DNA of 64,000 nt from Azospirillum sp051124815 (GCF_051124815.1 NZ_CP118486.1:186001-250000), one strand, 5' to 3'. Shown: positions 34,528-44,140, counted from the stretch's first letter. Notes: a model not told the origin generated them from the letters alone. A program made the numbers and translations.

Positions 34528-37092
34528 ATGACCTCGATCACGCTTGCAGCCCCGCTGGCCGGATGGGCCATGCCGCTGACCGAAGTGCCCGACCCCGCCT
34601 TCGCCCAGGGGCTGGTCGGAACCGGCATGGCCATCGACCCGACGGTGAACGAGCTGCGCAGCCCCTGCGACGGCACCGTGCTGTCGGTCCACCGCGCGCG
34701 CCACGCCTGCACCGTCCGCACCGCCGGCGGGGCGGAGGTTCTGCTGCATCTGGGCGTCGACACCGTCGGCCTGAACGGCGAGGGCTTCACCGCCCATGTC
34801 CAGGACGGGCAATCGGTAAAGACCGGCGACCGCCTGATCAGCTTCGACATGGATCTGGTGGGCAGCAGGGCGCAGAGTCTCGTCAGCATGATGGTCGTGG
34901 TCAATGACGGCTACACCGTCGACGGCCAGTCGGTGAACCGCGAGATCGCCGCCGGCGACCCGGCGATGACCGTCCATGGCGGCAGCGGCGCCGATGCCGC
35001 GCCCACCCCGGCTGCCGAAGCTGCCGCCGAATCGGGCGAGACGGCGGAGCGCACCGTGCCCCTGCGCATCGCCCACGGCCTGCATGCCCGCCCCGCCGCC
35101 GCCCTGGTCGCCGCGGCCAAGGCGCATCCCGGCACCGTCACCATCCTCTGCCGTGACCGCAGCGCCAACGCCAAGAGCGTCGTTGCGCTGATGGGACTCG
35201 GCACCGTGCTGGGCGACCGGCTGACCATCCGCGCGACCGGCCCCGGTGCGCAGGGCGTGGTGGAGAGCATCGCCGGCCTGATCGACAGCGGCCTTGGCGA
35301 TCCCGTCGTCGAAGGCGCCGCGACTCCGGCCGCTTCAACATCCGCCGTAACCCCGGTCCAGCCGGCTGCCGAGGAAGACATCGGCCCGCCCTTCGCTTCC
35401 GGCGAGGAGGCGCTGCTGAAGGGCACCATCGCCGTGCCGGGTCAGGCCGTCGGCACCGCCGTCCGCCGTTTCCGCCGCAGCGTGCGCGTGGCCGAACAGG
35501 GCGCCGGCGCGCAGATCGAGGAACCGCGGCTGCGGCAGGCGCTCGACCGCGTGGTCGCCGGCCTGACCCAGTCGGCGCAGCGCATGCCGGACCATGCCGC
35601 CATCTTCCAGGCCCACCGCGAGCTTCTGGACGACCCCGAACTGCTGGACGCCGCCCTCGCCGACATCCGTGCCGGCAAGAGCGCGGAATGGGCGTGGCAG
35701 CGCACGGCGCGGGTGCAGGCCGACGCGCTGGCCGCTCTCGCCGATCCGCGCATGGCCGAACGCGCCGCCGACCTGCGCGATCTCGAACAGCAGGTGCTGA
35801 CCGCCCTGTCCGGCAAGGAGCCGTCGGTCGGTCTGGCGGACCTGCCGGCCGGCAGCATCGTGCTGGCCGACGAGATCCTCCCCTCCGACCTCGCCGGGGT
35901 TCCGGCCGGGCGGCTGGCCGGCATCGGCATGGCGCATGGCGGCCCGACCTCCCACGCCGTCATCCTGGCGGCGGCGCTCGGCGTGCCGACCGTGGTGGCG
36001 CTGGGCCGGCAGGCGGAGCGGGTGCCGGACGGCGCCCCCGTGGTGCTTGACGGCAACCGCGGCGAGCTGCTGGTCTTCCCGCCGGAGGACATGCTGGCGA
36101 CCACCCGCACCGCCGTCGCCGCCCGCGCGGCCCGGCGCGAGGAAAACCGTCGCACCTCCCGCGAGGACTGCCGCATGGCCGACGGCACGCGGATCGAGGT
36201 GTTCGCCAATCTCGGCCGGGTCAGCGACGCCCCGGGCGCCGTGGTGGAGGGGGCGGAGGGCTGCGGCCTGCTGCGCACCGAATTCCTGTTCCTGGAACGC
36301 CAGTCCGCCCCGACCGAGGATGAGCAGTACCAGCAGTACCAGCAGATCGCCGACGCGCTGGAAGGCCGGCCGCTGGTGATCCGCACGCTGGACGTCGGCG
36401 GCGACAAGCCGCTGTCCTACCTGCCGCTGCCGAAGGAGGAGAACCCGGTGCTGGGACTGCGCGGCGTCCGCGTCGGCCTGCGCGAGCCGGAGCTTCTGCG
36501 CGCCCAGATCCGCGCCATCCTGCTGGTCAAACCGGCCGGCATCTGCCGCATCATGGTGCCGATGATCGCCTCGCCGTCCGAACTTCAGGCGGTGCGGACG
36601 ATGGTGGACGAGGAGCGGGCCAAGCTCGGCCGTGCCGAGCCGATCGAACTGGGCGCGATGATCGAGGTGCCGGCCGCCGCCCTGATCGCCGACCGCATCG
36701 GCGCGGTGGCGGATTTCCTGTCGATCGGCACCAACGACCTGACCCAGTATGTGCTGGCGATGGACCGGGGCAACCCGCATGTGGCGGCCCAGCTCGACGC
36801 ACTGCATCCGGGCGTGCTGCGGCTGATCCGCCTTGCGGTGATGGGGGCGAAGACGCACGAGCGGGTGGTGGCGGTGTGCGGCGGTTCCGCCTCCGACCCG
36901 ATGGCGGCACCGCTGCTGATCGGGCTCGGCGTGACGGAGCTTTCGGCCACCCCGGCGGTCATCGCCGACCTGAAGGCCTTCATCCGCACCCTGCGCATGG
37001 AGGATTGCCGCCGCGTCGCCGAAGCCGCGCTGGGCACCGACAGCGCCGACGAAGTCCGCCGTCTGGTCGCGGAGGCGTGGCCGGGGCTTTGA
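34528..37092 (+). CDS. nagF: fused PTS protein EIIA(Glc)-HPr-EI
   Basis: 854 residues with three PTS modules. EIIA of the glucose type (1-150) has its active His74 in VLLHLGVDT. HPr (about 175-260) has His186 in GLHARPAA. Enzyme I (about 295-850) has the phospho-His476 in GGPTSHAVI, the PEP-binding region and the C-terminal VAVCGGSASD cysteine. It passes phosphate from PEP through EI, HPr and EIIA to the EIIB domains of NagE and PtsG, neither of which has its own EIIA. The same architecture is NagF in the Pseudomonas nag operon. A ribosome site AGAGGA lies 11 bases before the chosen ATG. This gives the island a self-sufficient sugar PTS, separate from the nitrogen PTS. Confidence 0.92.
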   Translation: MTSITLAAPLAGWAMPLTEVPDPAFAQGLVGTGMAIDPTVNELRSPCDGTVLSVHRARHACTVRTAGGAEVLLHLGVDTVGLNGEGFTAHVQDGQSVKTGDRLISFDMDLVGSRAQSLVSMMVVVNDGYTVDGQSVNREIAAGDPAMTVHGGSGADAAPTPAAEAAAESGETAERTVPLRIAHGLHARPAAALVAAAKAHPGTVTILCRDRSANAKSVVALMGLGTVLGDRLTIRATGPGAQGVVESIAGLIDSGLGDPVVEGAATPAASTSAVTPVQPAAEEDIGPPFASGEEALLKGTIAVPGQAVGTAVRRFRRSVRVAEQGAGAQIEEPRLRQALDRVVAGLTQSAQRMPDHAAIFQAHRELLDDPELLDAALADIRAGKSAEWAWQRTARVQADALAALADPRMAERAADLRDLEQQVLTALSGKEPSVGLADLPAGSIVLADEILPSDLAGVPAGRLAGIGMAHGGPTSHAVILAAALGVPTVVALGRQAERVPDGAPVVLDGNRGELLVFPPEDMLATTRTAVAARAARREENRRTSREDCRMADGTRIEVFANLGRVSDAPGAVVEGAEGCGLLRTEFLFLERQSAPTEDEQYQQYQQIADALEGRPLVIRTLDVGGDKPLSYLPLPKEENPVLGLRGVRVGLREPELLRAQIRAILLVKPAGICRIMVPMIASPSELQAVRTMVDEERAKLGRAEPIELGAMIEVPAAALIADRIGAVADFLSIGTNDLTQYVLAMDRGNPHVAAQLDALHPGVLRLIRLAVMGAKTHERVVAVCGGSASDPMAAPLLIGLGVTELSATPAVIADLKAFIRTLRMEDCRRVAEAALGTDSADEVRRLVAEAWPGL

Positions 37093-37108
37093 ACGATCGA
37101 TTACCGCG

Positions 37109-37819
37109 TCACATCCGCCCGACGCTCAGCATCACCGCCGCCTGCCGCCCGCCATGCCAGCGGGCGGCGGCCCGCGCGGCGGCCCGCATCGCGGCGATGC
37201 CGATCAGCGACGTGGCGGCGAACAGTCCCGGCTCCAGATCGCCACGCACCAGCAGCGCCGCTCCCAGCCCGACGATCAGCACCCTATAGACCGTCTCACA
37301 GAAGCCCAACCCGGCAAGGAATCCGTCGGTGCAGCCGAAACTGTCCGCACCGGCCAGCCGGGTGAGCGGCGATTGCCCGCCGATGGCGCTAGCCGGCCCG
37401 GTGGCGCCAACGGCGATCGTCGCCGCCAACGCCGTGATCCCCGCCAACGCCATCGCCCCCATCAGCGGGTTCAACAGTGCCAGCACCGCCAGATGGACCG
37501 GCGCCCATGCCGCTTCCGGCAGCCACAGCCGCTCCAGCCATCCCGCCGACACGCCGGGCACAACACCGGTAGGCACCAGCCGCGCCAGTTCGCGCGATTG
37601 GCCGAAGTCCAACAGCGCATGCAGGGCGAACAGCCCCAGCGCGATGGCGACCAGCAGAAGCAGACCGCCGTCGCCGGCCCCCGTCCACAGGGCGTCCTGC
37701 AGCGGCCGGGCATAGAGCGCGGTGCCGGCCACCAGCAGGTTCGCCGCCGCCCCGAACAGGATGCTGCGGATCAAGGCCGACCGGCTGGCGGCCACGTGAC
37801 GGGCGATGGACGACGCCAT
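37109..37819 (-). CDS. membrane protein resembling the transmembrane half of a type I secretion ABC transporter
   Basis: 236 residues from the ATG at 37819; a start at 37933 would add 38 residues. Several hydrophobic helices are visible (SILFGAAANLLVAGTALYA; LLLLVAIALGLFALHALLDF; LAVLALLNPLMGAMALAGIT; VLIVGLGAALLV). Their order and the NLL...LYARPLQDAL motif resemble the membrane domain of PrtD/HlyB-type exporters, but there is no ATP-binding domain here or next door, and no HlyD gene. It may be a decayed exporter or a membrane protein with a new role. Convergent with the PTS fusion gene, 16 bases away. Function not assigned. Confidence 0.6.
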   Translation of the reverse strand: MASSIARHVAASRSALIRSILFGAAANLLVAGTALYARPLQDALWTGAGDGGLLLLVAIALGLFALHALLDFGQSRELARLVPTGVVPGVSAGWLERLWLPEAAWAPVHLAVLALLNPLMGAMALAGITALAATIAVGATGPASAIGGQSPLTRLAGADSFGCTDGFLAGLGFCETVYRVLIVGLGAALLVRGDLEPGLFAATSLIGIAAMRAAARAAARWHGGRQAAVMLSVGRM

Positions 37820-38044
37820 GTCGGACGCTCGCGTTCGAAAGGGAAGGACCGAAGACGGGTTCCGATTTTTATGCGCACCGACAGGATTCGGAGCGTCCCG
37901 GCGGGCGGGCTGGTCAATCGACGACAGGCTCATGCGGGCACCGGCCGGATGGCCGCTCCTGACCTTGGGGAAAGCGAGGGCGGACCTTGTCGGTCCTCGT
38001 GAAACTGCGCGGCAACGGCGGCGGCCGCATGCCCGGCATAATGC

Positions 38045-38061
38045 GTGGGAAAATTTCCCAC
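38045..38061. promoter_or_regulatory. 17-bp palindrome GTGGGAAA-A-TTTCCCAC
   Basis: Perfect 8-base arms around one base, 55 bases upstream of the DUF6502 start codon in an otherwise GC-rich 297-base gap (37820-38116) with no gene. Position suggests an operator for a dimeric regulator of the DUF6502-DUF5666 operon. Confidence 0.5.
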
Positions 38062-38116
38062 ATCAAGCGAAAAGGTGATTCCCTTTCGACACCGCCGCGC
38101 TATTGTCACATCGGCC

Positions 38117-39088
38117 ATGGAGGGCCACAGAGACCGCCCCAACCGCCGGAGTGTCAGGCGCGTGCCCACCCGCAGCCCCCAGCCGGACCGCCCCAAGGAG
38201 GCAGGCATCACCGGGACGGCACCGCCGCCGGCGCTGCTGTCGGCGGTGCGCCGGCTGCTGGTTCCGTTGGCACGGACGCTGATCGGCTTCGGCATCTCCT
38301 GGCCGATGCTGGCTACCCTGCTGAAATCGGTCTATGTCCAGGTGGCGGAGCGTGATTTTGCGCTGCCCGGAAAGCCGATGACCGACAGCCGCATCACCCT
38401 GCTGACCGGCGTCCACCGCAAGGACGTCAGCCAGATCCGCACCGCGCCGCCGGCCGCGGAAGCCGCCGCGGCAGCGGCGCCGTCGCTGGGATCGCAGGTG
38501 CTGAGCCGCTGGCTGACCGATCCCGCCTTCCTCGACGCCGCCGGCCATCCTCATCCCCTGCCCCGCCCCCTGCCCCGCGCTTCCGCTTCGGACGGCGAGC
38601 CCAGCTTCGAGACGCTGGTGACCGGCATCAGCAAGGACATCCGCCCGCGCGCCCTTCTGGACGAGCTGCTGCATGCCGGGCTGGTGACGGAGCGGCCCGA
38701 CGGCCTGCTCCACCTTGTCGAGGCGGCGCATGTGCCGCGCGGCGACATGGACAAGCTCGCCTATTATTACGGCCGCAACCTTGCCGACCATCTGGCGGCG
38801 TCTGGCCGCAATCTGGCAGGCGGCTCCCCGCCGTTCCTGGAGCGGGCGCTGGCCTATGACCGGCTCAGCCCCGACTCCATCGCCGCCTTGCGCCGCGAAG
38901 CCGAACGGCTGGGCATGGCGATGCTGGTGGAGCTGAACCGCATGGCGGCGGATCTCGCCGACGGCGATGCCGGCCGCGAGGACGCAAGCCACCGTTTCAC
39001 CGCCGGCCTCTATCTCTATGACGAGGACGAGGCGCCCGTTCCCGCGCCGCAAGAGGCCGGCCCCGGCGGAAGGGCAGGCGCATCGTGA
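38117..39088 (+). CDS. DUF6502-family protein
   Basis: 323 residues, soluble. The N-terminal part matches the DUF6502 pattern: LLVPLARTLIGFGISWPMLATLLKSVYVQVAERDF, then LPGKPMTDSRITLLTGVHRKDV, which resembles a winged helix domain that could bind DNA. The C-terminal part (about 190-300) is helical (LDELLHAGLVTERPDGLLHL, then YYYGRNLADHLAASGRNLAGG). An Ala-rich linker and a Pro-rich patch lie between. A function for this family is not established. The start is uncertain; a GTG at 38162 is possible. Its stop overlaps the GTG start of the DUF5666 gene, so they form one operon. Confidence 0.8.
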   Translation: MEGHRDRPNRRSVRRVPTRSPQPDRPKEAGITGTAPPPALLSAVRRLLVPLARTLIGFGISWPMLATLLKSVYVQVAERDFALPGKPMTDSRITLLTGVHRKDVSQIRTAPPAAEAAAAAAPSLGSQVLSRWLTDPAFLDAAGHPHPLPRPLPRASASDGEPSFETLVTGISKDIRPRALLDELLHAGLVTERPDGLLHLVEAAHVPRGDMDKLAYYYGRNLADHLAASGRNLAGGSPPFLERALAYDRLSPDSIAALRREAERLGMAMLVELNRMAADLADGDAGREDASHRFTAGLYLYDEDEAPVPAPQEAGPGGRAGAS

Positions 39089-40383
39089 CCCGCAAGCCCC
39101 TCGCCCGAACCCTGCTGCTGACGCTGCTGCTGGCCGCCGGCTGTGGTCCCACTCGTGATGATGGGCTGGCCGATCGCGGCATCGGCGGCACCGGGGTGTC
39201 GGTCGCCGACCGCGGCATCGGTGGCACGGGAATCGTCGGCACCGTCACCGCCTTCGGCAGCGTCTGGGTCAACGGGCTGCGGGTCGAACTGCCGCCGACC
39301 ACCGCCGTGCGGATCGAAGGCCGGCCGGGGCAGCCCGGCGATGTCCGCATCGGCCAGACCGTCGCCATGACCGCCGTCCCCGGCGGGCCGACCGGCCTGA
39401 CTGCCCGGACGCTGGAGGTGCGCTTCGCCGTCGCCGGCCCGGTGGAACGGGCGGCGGCCGGCGGCGCGCTGGTGCTGGGACAGCGCATCGACCTCGCCGA
39501 GGCCGAGGGCACCACCGCGCTGACACCCGGACGTTGGGTCGCCGTCTCCGGCCTGCGCCGGCCCGACGGCGTGATCGACGCCAGCCGTGTCGATCCCTGG
39601 GAACCGGCGCGCGGCTGGCTTCTGCGCGGCCGGCTCGAGGCCGTCACGCCGAAGACGCTGACCGTCGCCGGCCTGACGCTGTCCCACAGCCGGGGGCTAG
39701 ACGGCGCCTTGCCGGAGGTCGGCGCCATGGTGCGCGTCACCGGCGCCAGCGCCGAAAATGCGGATGGCAGTGCGGCGCTGACGGTGGAACCCGATCCCTT
39801 CAACCCCTTCGGCGCCACGGTCGGTGCCCTGTCGGTCGAAACCTATGTGGATGGCTCCGGCCAGACCATCGCGCCGGGCGGACCACGCATTGACCGGGCA
39901 GACGGCCTTTCCGCGCCGGCACGGGTGGTGATCGACAGCGTGGTCACCTCCGGCGGCGGGATCGGCGGCGGGCGGGCCTTCGGCGCTCCGCACTTGGGCG
40001 GCCGCTCTCTGCCCGGCACCGATCCCGCCGCCCGCGCCGCCGGTCTGGGCGCGGGCATGCGGCCCGAAGGCATGCGCTCCGAAGGGATGCCGGGACCGGA
40101 TGCGCCGGGCATGGAGGGGCCGGGCATGGAGGGACCGGGCAGGGAGGGACCGGATGGTCCGGTCGACGGCATGCGCTCCCGTCCCGGAGCAGCGCCGCCC
40201 CCCGGCCCCATTGGCGGCCCCCCCGGTTCGGGCGGTGCGTTCGGCGGTCCCGACCGGGGACCGGGAGGTGCGCCGCACAGCGGCCCCCATGGAGGATTCG
40301 GCGGTGGCTTTGGGGTCGGGCCGGGCGGTGGTCCCGATGGAGGTCCGGGCGGTGGCTTCGGCGGCAGGAGCGGGCATTTCTGA
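39085..40383 (+). CDS. DUF5666 lipoprotein with low-complexity Gly/Pro-rich tail
   Basis: 432 residues from a GTG that overlaps the stop of DUF6502. A lipoprotein signal is clear: RKPLARTLLLTLLLAAGCG with the lipid-carrying Cys at about 20. Two RGIGGTG repeats (about 31-49) precede tandem DUF5666 beta modules: GTVTAFGSVWVNGLRVELPP, VAVSGLRRPDGVIDASRV and LRGRLEAVTPKTLTVAGLTL. The last 150 residues are a repetitive Met/Gly/Pro tail (EGM, GPG, GGPGG units) likely disordered. It should be anchored to the outer membrane or inner membrane facing the periplasm. Function unknown; the link with DUF6502 suggests a shared job. Confidence 0.82.
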   Translation: MTRKPLARTLLLTLLLAAGCGPTRDDGLADRGIGGTGVSVADRGIGGTGIVGTVTAFGSVWVNGLRVELPPTTAVRIEGRPGQPGDVRIGQTVAMTAVPGGPTGLTARTLEVRFAVAGPVERAAAGGALVLGQRIDLAEAEGTTALTPGRWVAVSGLRRPDGVIDASRVDPWEPARGWLLRGRLEAVTPKTLTVAGLTLSHSRGLDGALPEVGAMVRVTGASAENADGSAALTVEPDPFNPFGATVGALSVETYVDGSGQTIAPGGPRIDRADGLSAPARVVIDSVVTSGGGIGGGRAFGAPHLGGRSLPGTDPAARAAGLGAGMRPEGMRSEGMPGPDAPGMEGPGMEGPGREGPDGPVDGMRSRPGAAPPPGPIGGPPGSGGAFGGPDRGPGGAPHSGPHGGFGGGFGVGPGGGPDGGPGGGFGGRSGHF

Positions 40384-40687
40384 TGCGTGCGCAGATGCTC
40401 TGCACCGTCAACATAAAGCTGCACTTCCGTCGGATCACTCCATTCGCTTCATTTTTATTTTAAAATCCACCGAAATACTTTCGCCTCCGTTGTGCGGCAA
40501 TTTGATCCATGCTTCGAATTTGCCTGCAAACTCAAACCACACAGATTTAGCATATTAATATATCAACGCCGGAGAAATGCCGCCGCGGATCAGCCACCGC
40601 GGATCAGGCCGACCACTGTCGATGCCGTTGGAACGGTGCGACACCTTCCGCCACGGCTCCAACTCTCCGCACACACAGGAATCGACC
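40384..40687. other. AT-rich intergenic region before the chemoreceptor gene
   Basis: 304 bases without a gene. The segment 40420-40570 is strikingly AT-rich for this genome (for example TTTTTATTTTAAAATCC and CATATTAATATATC), and probably contains the chemoreceptor promoter. No clear sigma-28 or sigma-54 element was recognised. Confidence 0.5.
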
Positions 40688-42790
40688 ATGATCACGCTCC
40701 TCTCGCGGCTGTCGATCCGCGCCACCCTTGGACTTGTCGTCGCCGCGCTGGGCCTGCTGCTGATCGCCACCAGCAGTTACACGCTGGTCGACGTCGTGGA
40801 CCGCACCCATAACGCCCACCGCGTCGCCACCCTCAGCGAGACCAGCCGCGACCTGCTGCGCACGCTGCTGGCGATCCGTCTGGAGCGCGGTCTGGTCGGC
40901 CCGGCGCTGGGGGCGGAGGAGCCGGCGGGCGACGCCGAACTGCGCGACATCGCCGCCAACCGCGCGGTGGCGGAGGCGGGCTATGCAGCCATCGCCGCCA
41001 AGCTCGCCACTGTCGACCTGCCCGGCCTGCCGTCCGCGGCCGAAAAGTTGCGCGCCGCTCACGACACGCTTGCCGCCCTGCGTCGGCAGGTCGACGGCGC
41101 GCTGCGCCAGCGCAATGCCGCGCGCGATTCGGCGGTGGCGGCGGCCTGGGCGACGGCGCCCGTGGCCTATCTCGACGCGCTGACCGCCGCCACCGACCTG
41201 CTCGACGGCTCGCTGAAGCTGGCCGATCCGGTGGTCGACCATCTGCTGGGCATGAAGCGCGCCGCCTGGAACACCCGCCTGAACGCCGGCGGCATGGCGT
41301 TGCGCATCCAGACCGCCGTCGCCACCGGCCAGCCCTGGACGCCGGCCGACGCGCAGGCGGTGGCGGAGGCCGTCGGCCGCACCGTGCAGGCCTGGGCCCT
41401 CGTCAAGGAGTCGGCGTCCCGCCCCGACACGCCGGACAGCATCCGCGAGGCGATCGGAAAGGCCGAAGTGAATTTCGAAGGCCCGCTGGTCGACCAGCGC
41501 AAGGCGGTGCTCGCCGCTCTAGCCGAGGGCCGTCCTTCCCCGGTTGAGATCGGCACGCTGCGCCGGCAGGATACCGCCAGCCAGGGCTACATCGTCGATG
41601 CCGCGCTGGCCGCGGTGGACAGGATGGTCGTCCGCTCCGAATCGCAGGCCGCGCGCGCGACCCGCGACGCCATCATCGCCGGCCTGCTGGTGCTGGCCGC
41701 CGTGCTGCTGACCGTTGCCGGCCTGATCGTCGCCAAGCGCCGGGTCAGCGACCCGATCCGCTCGATGACGGAGGCGATGCGCCGTCTGGCCGACCGCGAC
41801 ATGGCGGTGGCGATCCCCGGCCTTGGCCGCGCCGACGAGATCGGCGGCATGGCGGCGACCGTCACCGTCTTCCGCGACAGCATGATCACCGCCGACCGTC
41901 TGGCGGCCGAGCAGGCCCGCGACCAGGCCGCCAAGGAGGCGCGGGCCGCCCGGCTGGAAGCGCTGATGCGCGATTTCGACGCCAAGGCGATGCACATCGT
42001 GGAGACCGTCGCATCGGCCGCGACCGAGATGCAGGGCACCGCCGGCGCCATGTCCACCACCGCGACCCAGGCGAGCGCGCAGGCGACCGCCGTCGCCGCG
42101 GCTTCCGAACAGGCGTCGGCCAATGTGCAGACGGTGGCATCTGCGACGGAGGAACTGTCGGCCTCCATCCTGGAGATCGGCCGTCAGATCGCCGCGTCCA
42201 CCCGCATTTCGGGCGAGGCAGTGACCCAGGCCGAACGGACCAACAGCACCATGCGGATGCTGGTGGAGGCGGCCGACCAGATCGGCCATGTGGTGGAGAT
42301 GATCAACACCATCGCGGCGCAAACCAATCTGCTGGCGCTGAACGCCACCATCGAAGCCGCGCGTGCGGGTGAGGCCGGAAAGGGCTTCGCCGTCGTGGCG
42401 GGCGAGGTGAAGGCGCTGGCCAGCCAGACCGCCCGCGCCACCGACGAGATCCAGGCCAAGGTGAAGGAGATCCAGCAGGCCACCGGCGGCGCCCAGGACG
42501 CCATCGCCGGCATCGGCCAGACCATCGGCCGTATCAGCGAGATCACCACCACCATCGCCGCCGCCATCGAGGAGCAGGGCGCGGCCACCCGCGACATCGC
42601 CGGCAATGTGACGGAGGCGGCGCGCGGCACCACCGAGGTCTCCTCCACCATCGTCGGCGTCAACCGGGCGGTGCTGGAAACCGGCTCCGCCGCGTCGGAC
42701 GTGCTGGACGCCGCCAGCAGCCTCGCGCGCGAGGCCGAGACCCTGCGCGGCGAGGTGACCAGCTTCATCACCGCCGTTCGCGCGGCGTGA
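40688..42790 (+). CDS. methyl-accepting chemotaxis protein
   Basis: 700 residues. A first membrane helix (about 10-35) is followed by a large helical periplasmic sensor (about 40-335) rich in Ala and Arg with paired helices, of the long all-helical type rather than Cache. The second membrane helix (about 342-362) leads to HAMP (KRRVSDPIRSMTEAMRRLAD) and the signalling domain, whose hairpin tip reads INTIAAQTNLLALNATIEAA followed by RAGEAGKGFAVVAGEVKALA. It would control flagellar motility through CheA/CheW in response to an unknown ligand. AGGA precedes the ATG. Its end overlaps the convergent ROK gene by 23 bases. Confidence 0.92.
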   Translation: MITLLSRLSIRATLGLVVAALGLLLIATSSYTLVDVVDRTHNAHRVATLSETSRDLLRTLLAIRLERGLVGPALGAEEPAGDAELRDIAANRAVAEAGYAAIAAKLATVDLPGLPSAAEKLRAAHDTLAALRRQVDGALRQRNAARDSAVAAAWATAPVAYLDALTAATDLLDGSLKLADPVVDHLLGMKRAAWNTRLNAGGMALRIQTAVATGQPWTPADAQAVAEAVGRTVQAWALVKESASRPDTPDSIREAIGKAEVNFEGPLVDQRKAVLAALAEGRPSPVEIGTLRRQDTASQGYIVDAALAAVDRMVVRSESQAARATRDAIIAGLLVLAAVLLTVAGLIVAKRRVSDPIRSMTEAMRRLADRDMAVAIPGLGRADEIGGMAATVTVFRDSMITADRLAAEQARDQAAKEARAARLEALMRDFDAKAMHIVETVASAATEMQGTAGAMSTTATQASAQATAVAAASEQASANVQTVASATEELSASILEIGRQIAASTRISGEAVTQAERTNSTMRMLVEAADQIGHVVEMINTIAAQTNLLALNATIEAARAGEAGKGFAVVAGEVKALASQTARATDEIQAKVKEIQQATGGAQDAIAGIGQTIGRISEITTTIAAAIEEQGAATRDIAGNVTEAARGTTEVSSTIVGVNRAVLETGSAASDVLDAASSLAREAETLRGEVTSFITAVRAA

Positions 42791-44000
42791 CGCCCGCACC
42801 TGCAAGCCCAACTCTGGCCAGCATGGTTTCCTGCACCGCCATCACCGCCGCCCCGATCACCCCGGCGCTCTCGACCTCCGGCACATACTGGATGTCGAGA
42901 TGCCGGGTGGAGAGGGCGAGCGAGCGCTGATAGACGCTCTGCCGGATCGAGGCCAGCAGCAGCGGCCCGATCCGCGCGACGCCGCCGCCGATGAAGATGT
43001 GCGAAGGGTTGAAGAAATTGACCACCGCCGCCAGCATCCGGCCGATATGGCCGCCGGCCTGCTGGACGATGGCATTGGCCGCCGCGTCGCCCGCCCGGCT
43101 GGCATTGCCGAGATCGACGGTGGTCAGCGTGCCGTTGCGCTCCAGCACCTCCATCAGCCGCGGGCTATCCCCGGCGCGTGCCGCGTCTTCCGCCATGCGG
43201 GCGATGGCCGGGCCGGCCGCCATCGCCTCGACGCAGCCGGCATTGCCGCAATGGCAGACCGGTCCGTGGGGATCGACGCAGATATGCCCGACGTCCCCCG
43301 CCGAACCGTCCCGTCCGCGATAGACCATGCCGTGGCAGATGATGCCGCAGCCGATGCCGGTGCCGATCTTGATGACCAGGAAGTTCTGAAGCTGTCCGCG
43401 CAGGCGCCAATGGGTGCCCAGCGCCATGATGTTCACGTCGTTGTCGACGAAGACCGGCGCGGCATACTCCTCCGCCAGACACTCCCTGATTGAAAACGTT
43501 TCCCACCCCGGCAGCAGCGGCGGGTTGACCAGCATGCCGCTGCCGAAGGCGACCGGTCCCGGCACGCCGACGCCAATGCCCAGCACCCGTGCCGGCCCGA
43601 TCCCCAGACGTTCCCGCGCCTCGCGCAGCAGGTCGCGCACCCGCCCGAACACCGCTTCCGGGCCGTCGCGCACGTCCGCCTCCTCCGACCGGTGATCCAG
43701 CACCGTCATGTCTGGGGCGAGCAGCGCCACGTCGATGCTGGTTGCGCCTATGTCGATCCCGGCCAGCACCCCCATCCGGTGGCTCAGCCGCAGCACCTCC
43801 GGCCGCCGGCCGCCCGAAGACGGCTGCACCCCGCCCTCCTCGATCAGTTCGCGGCCGATCAGGCTGGAAATGGCGAGGTTGGCCTTGCTCTTGGAGAAGT
43901 CGACCGACGCCGCCAGTTCGCCGCGCGACAGCCCGCCCGCCCAGAACAGCCGCTCCAGCAGGGCGCGCTCGCCGTCCGACAGACGTTGCCAGTCAACCAT
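42768..44000 (-). CDS. ROK-family transcriptional regulator
   Basis: 410 residues from the ATG at 44000; the longer frame would run through a palindromic repeat. An N-terminal winged helix (about 5-75: SDGERALLERLFWAGGLSRG, ELAASVDFSKSKANLAISSLI) joins a ROK sugar-kinase-like domain with GIDIGATSIDVALL, FVDNDVNIMALG, the zinc site CHCGNAGCVEA and a TRHLDIQYVPEVESAGVIGA end. ROK regulators bind sugars and repress uptake genes. It is divergent from the sugar ABC-importer operon and is its likely repressor. The kinase residues are partly kept, but enzyme activity is not implied. Confidence 0.9.
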   Translation of the reverse strand: MVDWQRLSDGERALLERLFWAGGLSRGELAASVDFSKSKANLAISSLIGRELIEEGGVQPSSGGRRPEVLRLSHRMGVLAGIDIGATSIDVALLAPDMTVLDHRSEEADVRDGPEAVFGRVRDLLREARERLGIGPARVLGIGVGVPGPVAFGSGMLVNPPLLPGWETFSIRECLAEEYAAPVFVDNDVNIMALGTHWRLRGQLQNFLVIKIGTGIGCGIICHGMVYRGRDGSAGDVGHICVDPHGPVCHCGNAGCVEAMAAGPAIARMAEDAARAGDSPRLMEVLERNGTLTTVDLGNASRAGDAAANAIVQQAGGHIGRMLAAVVNFFNPSHIFIGGGVARIGPLLLASIRQSVYQRSLALSTRHLDIQYVPEVESAGVIGAAVMAVQETMLARVGLAGAGVTPRERR

Positions 44001-44028
44001 TGAGGCGTGCCTTTCTGAGTCTTGCGGG

Positions 44029-44140
44029 GTTAGACCCCCACCTAACCTCCCCCGCTGGGCGGGGGAGGGACTGCCGCTGCCTTTCCGAACAAGCACTTGC
44101 TCCCTCCCCTGCCCGGCGGGGGAGGGTTGGGGTGGGGGCA
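44029..44140. repeat. palindromic intergenic element, copy 1
   Basis: About 112 bases beginning GTTAGACCCCCACCTAACCT and ending AGGGTTGGGGTGGGGGCA, with inverted ends and two internal GC hairpins. A second, directly oriented copy occurs at 47891-48003; the two share nearly all of the first 65 bases and both ends. It lies between the ROK gene and the ABC operon. Confidence 0.85.
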
